Origin: Adiantum capillus-veneris
Lineage: Eukaryota > Streptophyta > Polypodiopsida > Polypodiales > Pteridaceae
DNA length: 64,000 bases
Direction: 5' to 3'
NCBI GenBank assembly: GCA_014529385.2
Contig: CM043967.1
Span: 87,965,278 to 88,029,277, forward strand
The notes beneath the pieces were generated by a model. That model did not search any database. It saw nothing but the letters and a program-made list of their open reading frames with translations, and was not told the DNA's origin. The stretch's first letter is position 1. Each line of letters begins with the position of its first letter. Below, piece by piece: positions 59,511 through 64,000 of the stretch. Made by a program: the position numbers and the translations under genes.

Positions 59511-59524
59511 TGGTGCCCCCACGG
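59511..59524 (+). other. Primer binding site of the second Tat element
   Basis: TGGTGCCCCCACGG, identical to the site at 43745-43758 (minus strand) of the 14.9-kb element. It fixes the LTR end and plus-strand polarity. Confidence 0.8.
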
Positions 59525-59583
59525 AGGAGCACACTGATTGCTCCTAGTTGATCAAAAAGAAGCGGTTTTTCGCGTTGGAAGTC

Positions 59584-60387
59584 ATGGCAGCGAGAAGCTA
59601 TGGACCGATTTTCACAGGAGAAGAGAGCCCTGACGAGTGGATGTCAGATTTCGAGCTATACATGCTATCGTTACGTATGCCGAATGAGGATAGCAAGATG
59701 CAAACTTTTTCTTTGGTGATGTGTGGTAGAGCTAAAGCATGGTACAACGCATTGGAAGGTGAGCCGAAGCAAGCATGGCCAGCTCTACGGGCGAGGTTTC
59801 TTCACGACTTTCGCAAGGAGATTTCCCCAGTCGAAATGGATGCAAAGCTGAAGGCGCTTAAGCAAAACGTAAGTGAAGAGTTCAATTTGTTTTTGGGTCA
59901 TTTTGAAGAGTGTTGGGCAGAATTAGCGGCAGCCATGCAATTGGCCAATGGAGATTACTTCAAGCTGGACAAATTCATGGCGTGTCTGCATCCCAAGGTG
60001 AGAGAGAAAGTCAATTTCGAGAGCCCAGAGAATTACAATGGTGCGGTAGCCATTGCACAGTCGAAGAGCAGAAAGATAAAGAAGAAGATAGAGCAGGGTG
60101 TGTCAGGCTATGAGACGATGGCCCATGTTCAACCGCAAAGTCCGAGAGAGGCTGCACATGAAGAAAATCAGGGAATTTGAGGTGTAGCTGTTGTGCCGCA
60201 AAATTGGGTGCGCACAGTGCAAGATTTATCCGAGCAGATGCAAGAGTTGCGGCTCAGTGTCATGGATAGAGGACAGCCAAGAGGAGCAAGAGGCAGGGCA
60301 CGGCCACTGCCTGGTAGATGTTACAATTGTGGAGAAGAAGGGCATTATGCACCTGATTGTCCTCAACCGTAGAGAGAAAGAGGAGGT
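59584..60387 (+). pseudogene. gag: Tat-type gag with two in-frame stops
   Basis: ATG at 59584 (MAARSYGPIFTGEESPDEWM), 60 bp after the primer site. DSKMQTFSLVMCGRAKAWYN, WPALRARFLHDFRKEISPVE and the following residues look like a capsid domain. A TGA at 60178-60180 and a TAG at 60370-60372 interrupt, but the frame is unchanged throughout. Between them lies an intact CCHC zinc knuckle (CYNCGEEGHYAPDCP, about 60319-60363). The same frame continues directly into the protease ORF. Two nonsense codons are the only damage seen in this part. Confidence 0.83.
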
Positions 60388-61617
60388 ATGTACCCGCTTT
60401 TTGGTAGAGGTCGAGGTCAAGGACAATACAATGGTCCAAGAGAGCAAGCGGTGGAGAATCCAGTGCAGCCAGCTCAGCAAAACGGAGGTGAGGTTCCAAG
60501 AGTAAACATCATAGGGGTGTATAAGCAGGATGTCGAAGTTTTGGCCAAAAAGAGGGCAAGAGTTGAGACGGAGACAAAGGTAGAACGGGAAACTAGAACT
60601 CGCAAGGGCAGAGAGAAGGTGTACGAAGGCAGAGAGCAACCTGAGCCTAGCAAAAGAAGGAGGCATTGCAAAATCAAGCAGGCGGATTTCCAGCTAGGAC
60701 GAGGCTATCCCGAGTACAATCTGGTGAGTGATGTTCAAAATCAAAAGGCAAATATTACGTTTGGCCAGTTGTTAGCTTTAAATCCAAAATTAAGAAGGCA
60801 GTGGTCCACAAGTGTTAGCACCAGGCTGCCAAGAGCTAAGGGAAATGTGCAAGCAGTGCAAAACATGGCTTTGAGGGTAGGTAGCCCCACTGACGTTCTT
60901 CCGCTTGTGGATGCAATTATAGAGAATAGGATGCACGTACAAGCCTACATAGACGGTGGAGCACAGGTTTGTGTCATGACAGAAGCATCCATGAAAGAGA
61001 CGGGAGTCAAGGCAGTAGTCAGGTCAAATGTGCGCATGAGGATGGCAAACCATACTAAAGCCAGGTGTCTAGGTGTGGCGCAGGATGTGAAGGTCAAGGT
61101 GATGGGCATAGAGTGCCTAATTGACTTTTTTGTGATGAAAGCAGGGGATAATGCTTACCCTATCATTTCGGGTAGGCCATGGATTTTGGCAATAGGTGCA
61201 AAGCAGGATTGGGAGAGCAAAGTGTTTACTTTGCCTGACAAAGAGAGAGGCACGCAAATTGTGCTTGATTTGAAGACCAAGGAGAGCAGTTCTCGTCCTA
61301 TGGCAGTTAAAGATGAGGGCGATACGACGAGCTACGAGTACGAGACCGAGACGGGCTACAATGAAGGCTATACTAGTACAGAGGAAGAGGAGAGTGAGGA
61401 TGACATGTTGAAGATAGATGCAGACTTGTTCGGAGTCACCATAGACGACTCTCCACCTAAAGAAGAAGGTATGCAGTCTCAAGCTCATGGTTTAAGCATA
61501 GAGGAGGTTTCAAGCATGATAAGTGAAGACCTTACCAGAGTCCTATCCAAATCTGTTTGCGACAGAGTACAAGCATTTGCGAGGTGCGAAAGGGGTGGAG
61601 CACAAAATTTTTCTTGA
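60388..61617 (+). CDS. Tat-type gag end and protease
   Basis: This 409-codon open frame is in frame with the gag upstream. The first part is basic and Arg/Glu-rich. Then GYPEYNLVSDVQNQKANITF and LLALNPKLRRQWSTSVSTRL match the Tat gag-protease linker. The protease has VQAYIDGGAQVCVMTEASMK (DGGA where DSGA is usual) and YPIISGRPWILAIGAKQDWE. It matures the polyprotein. An acidic linker (SYEYETETGYNEGYTSTEEE) follows. The frame runs out at 61617, while the pol frame overlaps it from 61523 in another phase. RT homology passes to that frame at about 61545. Confidence 0.82.
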   Translation: MYPLFGRGRGQGQYNGPREQAVENPVQPAQQNGGEVPRVNIIGVYKQDVEVLAKKRARVETETKVERETRTRKGREKVYEGREQPEPSKRRRHCKIKQADFQLGRGYPEYNLVSDVQNQKANITFGQLLALNPKLRRQWSTSVSTRLPRAKGNVQAVQNMALRVGSPTDVLPLVDAIIENRMHVQAYIDGGAQVCVMTEASMKETGVKAVVRSNVRMRMANHTKARCLGVAQDVKVKVMGIECLIDFFVMKAGDNAYPIISGRPWILAIGAKQDWESKVFTLPDKERGTQIVLDLKTKESSSRPMAVKDEGDTTSYEYETETGYNEGYTSTEEEESEDDMLKIDADLFGVTIDDSPPKEEGMQSQAHGLSIEEVSSMISEDLTRVLSKSVCDRVQAFARCERGGAQNFS

Positions 61618-63322
61618 GGAGGGACATAAGCCTAAATCACAGAAGCTGAGAAGGCTAGGAGAAATTCAAAAGGAAGCCCTTTGGCAGGAGATCAATAAGC
61701 TATTGGATGCAGGCATCATATATCCTGTGAAGGAGTCAGAGTGGGTCTCACCAGTGGTCATAACCCCTAAGAAGAATGGGAAATGGAGAGTGTGTGTCAA
61801 CTACAAGCCATTGAATGCCGCGACCAAAAGGAATCACTATCCCTTGCCGTTTCAAGACGAAATCCTAAACCAGGTGGCTGGGCATGAGAGATACTCGATT
61901 ATGGATGGCTTTTCGGGGTACTTTCAAATAGGGATTGCACTTGAAGACCAGTTGAAGACCACATTCATATCGCCATGGGGTTTCTTCGCTTACCGCCGGA
62001 TGCCATTTGGATTGGTGAATGCATATGCCACGTTCCAAGGTTGGATGAACAGGGTATTTGGTCCATACTTGGGCCGTTTTGTTAGGGTCTTCATGGATGA
62101 TATCGGCTGCTACAGCTCAAGGTTGGAGAACCTATCGAAGCTCCAATTATGCTTTCAAAGGCTTGATGAAGAAGGAGGCCAGCTGAATCCCAAGAAGTGC
62201 AAGCTAGCACAGCCTCGAGCGCAGTTGTTAGGTCATATGGTGTCGCAAAACGGTATAGAGGCGGATCCCGAGAAGGTGAAGGCGTTGGTGTTGATGGAAC
62301 CGCCATCGGATGCTCAAGGTTTGGCTTCATTTGTTCATAAGTTGAAGTATTTGTCACGTTTCTTTTGGATGTTGTCGCAATATGTGCATCCTCTTCAAAA
62401 GAGGGCTCATCAAGTGCATGGCTATGAGTGGGATGAGGAAGCTCAAGAGGCTTTTGATAGGGTTAAAGAGATTTTGTGTCAGTTGCCAACGGTGTGTCCT
62501 CCCAATCAAGAGGACGACTTTTATGTGTCTATGACAGTGGGCACAGTTGCTATTGGAGCGGTTCTACTGCAAAAGGTAGGAATAAGCTACAAACCGATAT
62601 ACTTTGAGAGCAGGGTGATTAGCCCAGGAGAGGCTACCTACACCGAGGCGGAGCAGTGGGTGATGGCTCTAGTCTTCGCTTGCAGGAAGTTCAAAGTCCA
62701 TTTGATTGTGCGTAAGTTTTTTGTGTTGACGGCTAATAATCTATTGCCAGAAGTAGTGCTACATTTGAAGCCAGGAAAGAGGATTATGAAGTGGGTGTTG
62801 GAGCTACAGGAGTTCGAGTTCAAGTTCAAGGTGGATCACACGAGTCGGTCTCACCTGGCAGACATTCTTGTCAGCAAGGCTATCGATTTGCCGGTCTATC
62901 CAAGGGTGGTACGAGATGAAGCCAAGGAGGAACCTGACTTGGGAGATTCTTTCACTATGTGGTTTGATGGAGCATATCGAAGGGTAGTGCGGAAAGCAGG
63001 AGGAGGTGTGGTGATACACGACCCACAAGGCAAAACTATATTTTTGAAGGCGTATGATTTAGAGGATGTCCACACCAATAATGAGGCAGAGTATCTCAGT
63101 CTGCATTTGGGTTTAAAGCAGTGCATAGAGTTCGGCATTTCAAGGTTGGTGGTGAAGGGAGATGCATTGCTAGTGATCAAGAAACTACTAGGCCAATGGC
63201 AGGTAAAGCGCGATTCTTTGAAGCATTGGTTCTTTTCCATCAAGAAGATGTTGAAGTCTTTTGAAGAGGTTCGATTCAAGCATGTGAGGAGAGCAGAATC
63301 AAGAGGCGGATCAACTAGCTAG
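61523..63322 (+). CDS. pol: Tat-type RT, RNase H and second RNase H
   Basis: This 599-codon frame is the longest in the window. RT: YPNLFATEYKHLRGAKGVEH, YPVKESEWVSPVVITPKKNG, WRVCVNYKPLNAATKRNHYP, FRRMPFGL-like YRRMPFGLVNAYATFQGWMN and the catalytic VFMDDIGCY. The thumb has LLGHMVSQNGIEADPEKVKA. First RNase H: VAIGAVLLQKVGISYKPIYF and YTEAEQWVMALVFACRKF, lacking the usual first Asp. Second, archaeal-type RNase H: MWFDGAYRRVVRKAGGGVVI, NNEAEYLSLHLGLKQ and VKGDALLVIKKLLG. The last part of this domain (QEADQLASSK) lies in the next frame after an indel near 63290. The dual RNase H marks the Tat group. Confidence 0.88.
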   Translation: MKTLPESYPNLFATEYKHLRGAKGVEHKIFLEEGHKPKSQKLRRLGEIQKEALWQEINKLLDAGIIYPVKESEWVSPVVITPKKNGKWRVCVNYKPLNAATKRNHYPLPFQDEILNQVAGHERYSIMDGFSGYFQIGIALEDQLKTTFISPWGFFAYRRMPFGLVNAYATFQGWMNRVFGPYLGRFVRVFMDDIGCYSSRLENLSKLQLCFQRLDEEGGQLNPKKCKLAQPRAQLLGHMVSQNGIEADPEKVKALVLMEPPSDAQGLASFVHKLKYLSRFFWMLSQYVHPLQKRAHQVHGYEWDEEAQEAFDRVKEILCQLPTVCPPNQEDDFYVSMTVGTVAIGAVLLQKVGISYKPIYFESRVISPGEATYTEAEQWVMALVFACRKFKVHLIVRKFFVLTANNLLPEVVLHLKPGKRIMKWVLELQEFEFKFKVDHTSRSHLADILVSKAIDLPVYPRVVRDEAKEEPDLGDSFTMWFDGAYRRVVRKAGGGVVIHDPQGKTIFLKAYDLEDVHTNNEAEYLSLHLGLKQCIEFGISRLVVKGDALLVIKKLLGQWQVKRDSLKHWFFSIKKMLKSFEEVRFKHVRRAESRGGSTS

Positions 63323-64000
63323 CAGCAAAGTACAGGTACATGTTGCAGGTCTAAATGTGGCCCCAGCCACTTATGCAGGTAGAGAGACTCTTAAGGAGAT
63401 CGAAGGCTTTTTGAGTACAGGGCAATGTTCAGAGGTTTTTTCCAAGCTAAAAAAGAGAGGAGTGGTGCAAAAGTCCCGCAAATTCACATTGGTAGGTGAA
63501 GATCTCATGAACTATGGGCGTGACGGAGTGCTTAGAAGGGTGTTGTACAAAGAAGAGATAGGGATGGTGCTGGAACAATGCCACGAAGAGAGTGGACACC
63601 AAGGCAAAGATCAGGTTCTGTTTTGAGTGCTTAGAGCAGGCTTTTGGTGGCCTTCCATTGTGAAGGACGTGCATTACTGGTGCAAGACGTGCCACGAGTG
63701 TCAGACTATAGGTGAAAGATGACTGGTAGCGGAGTCACGGGGTGCCATCATCGCACAAAGTGCTTTCGAGAAGTGGGGTCTCGATGCTACAGGCCCTCTC
63801 CCAAAATCTACAAGTGGTAAGAAGTACGTGGTGGTAGCCATTGACTACCTTACAAGGTGGGTCGAGGCCAAAGCAGTGAAAGAAGTCAATGCTAGTGTGG
63901 TGGCTCAGTTTGTGTTTGATAATATATGTTGCCGTTTTGGTGTTCCCTGGGTGTTAGTTTCTGATAGGGGTCAGGGGTTTAGAAGCAAGCTCATGAGCGC
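63291..64000 (+). pseudogene. pol: Tat-type integrase, cut by window end
   Basis: It continues pol in a shifted frame. Zinc-binding part: CHEESGHQGKDQVLF, TGA at 63624-63626, then LRAGFWWPSIVKDVHYWCKT and CHECQ. A second TGA lies near 63719. The core shows GLDATGPLPKSTSGKKYVVV (Asp), DYLTRWVEAKAVKEVNA and WVLVSDRGQGFRSKL (Asp). The catalytic Glu lies beyond the window. Two stops and one frameshift separate it from a functional protein. Confidence 0.83.

Overview
The window looks like repeat-dominated nuclear DNA of a land plant. I recognise no housekeeping gene, tRNA or rRNA. Almost everything identifiable is LTR retrotransposon sequence: Ty3/gypsy elements of at least three lineages and one Ty1/copia element. 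These are nested in each other and separated by dispersed repeats and long dinucleotide microsatellites. Plant-type primer binding sites (TGGTATCAGAGC, initiator-Met type), a chromovirus-type pol and Tat-type pols with a second RNase H all point to a plant. A non-seed plant such as a fern is my guess from the look of the gag proteins; the sequence does not prove it.

Layout. 1-2.2 kb: 5' end of a minus-strand gypsy element (LTR, primer site, leader, gag). 2.8-4.3 kb: decayed plus-strand gag/protease. 5.0-5.7 kb: dispersed repeat R2. 6.3-8.45 kb: gypsy LTR, primer site and decayed protease/RT cut by CT tracts. 8.45-10.9 kb: unassigned sequence with a possible exon and a cluster of small palindromes. 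10.9-22.6 kb: a gypsy tract in which a decayed internal region, a 208-bp LTR and a second internal region lie in tandem. Two solo LTRs of a Tat-type family interrupt it (14007-16129 and 19779-22382). 22.6-23.1 kb: RNase H piece of another gypsy lineage. 23.4-26.6 kb: deleted copia element with both LTRs. 27.5-30.3 kb: decayed minus-strand Tat pol. 31.5-46.4 kb: the main element, a 14.9-kb Tat-type retrotransposon on the minus strand with 2.5-2.6 kb LTRs, polypurine tract, primer site, a candidate 4-bp target duplication and a 3.9-kb nested insertion in its protease gene. 47-50.6 kb: repeats R4 and R2 and a family with a 20-bp palindrome. 50.6-56.5 kb: minus-strand chromovirus-like gypsy element with 171-174 bp LTRs, followed by the 3' end of a second decayed copy that shares its LTR. 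57.2-64 kb: GC-rich LTR and the gag-protease-RT-RNase H-integrase genes of a second Tat-type element that runs off the window.

The coding regions are retrotransposon machinery only: Gag (particle), protease, RT/RNase H (cDNA synthesis) and integrase. None is fully intact, although several reading frames are broken by only one or two stops. The most interesting signals are structural. An LTR family carries a microsatellite at a fixed place. Two gypsy LTRs are shared between tandem internal domains. One solo LTR is full of C homopolymers. There are several families of short palindromes, and a large inverted repeat lies inside the nested insertion.
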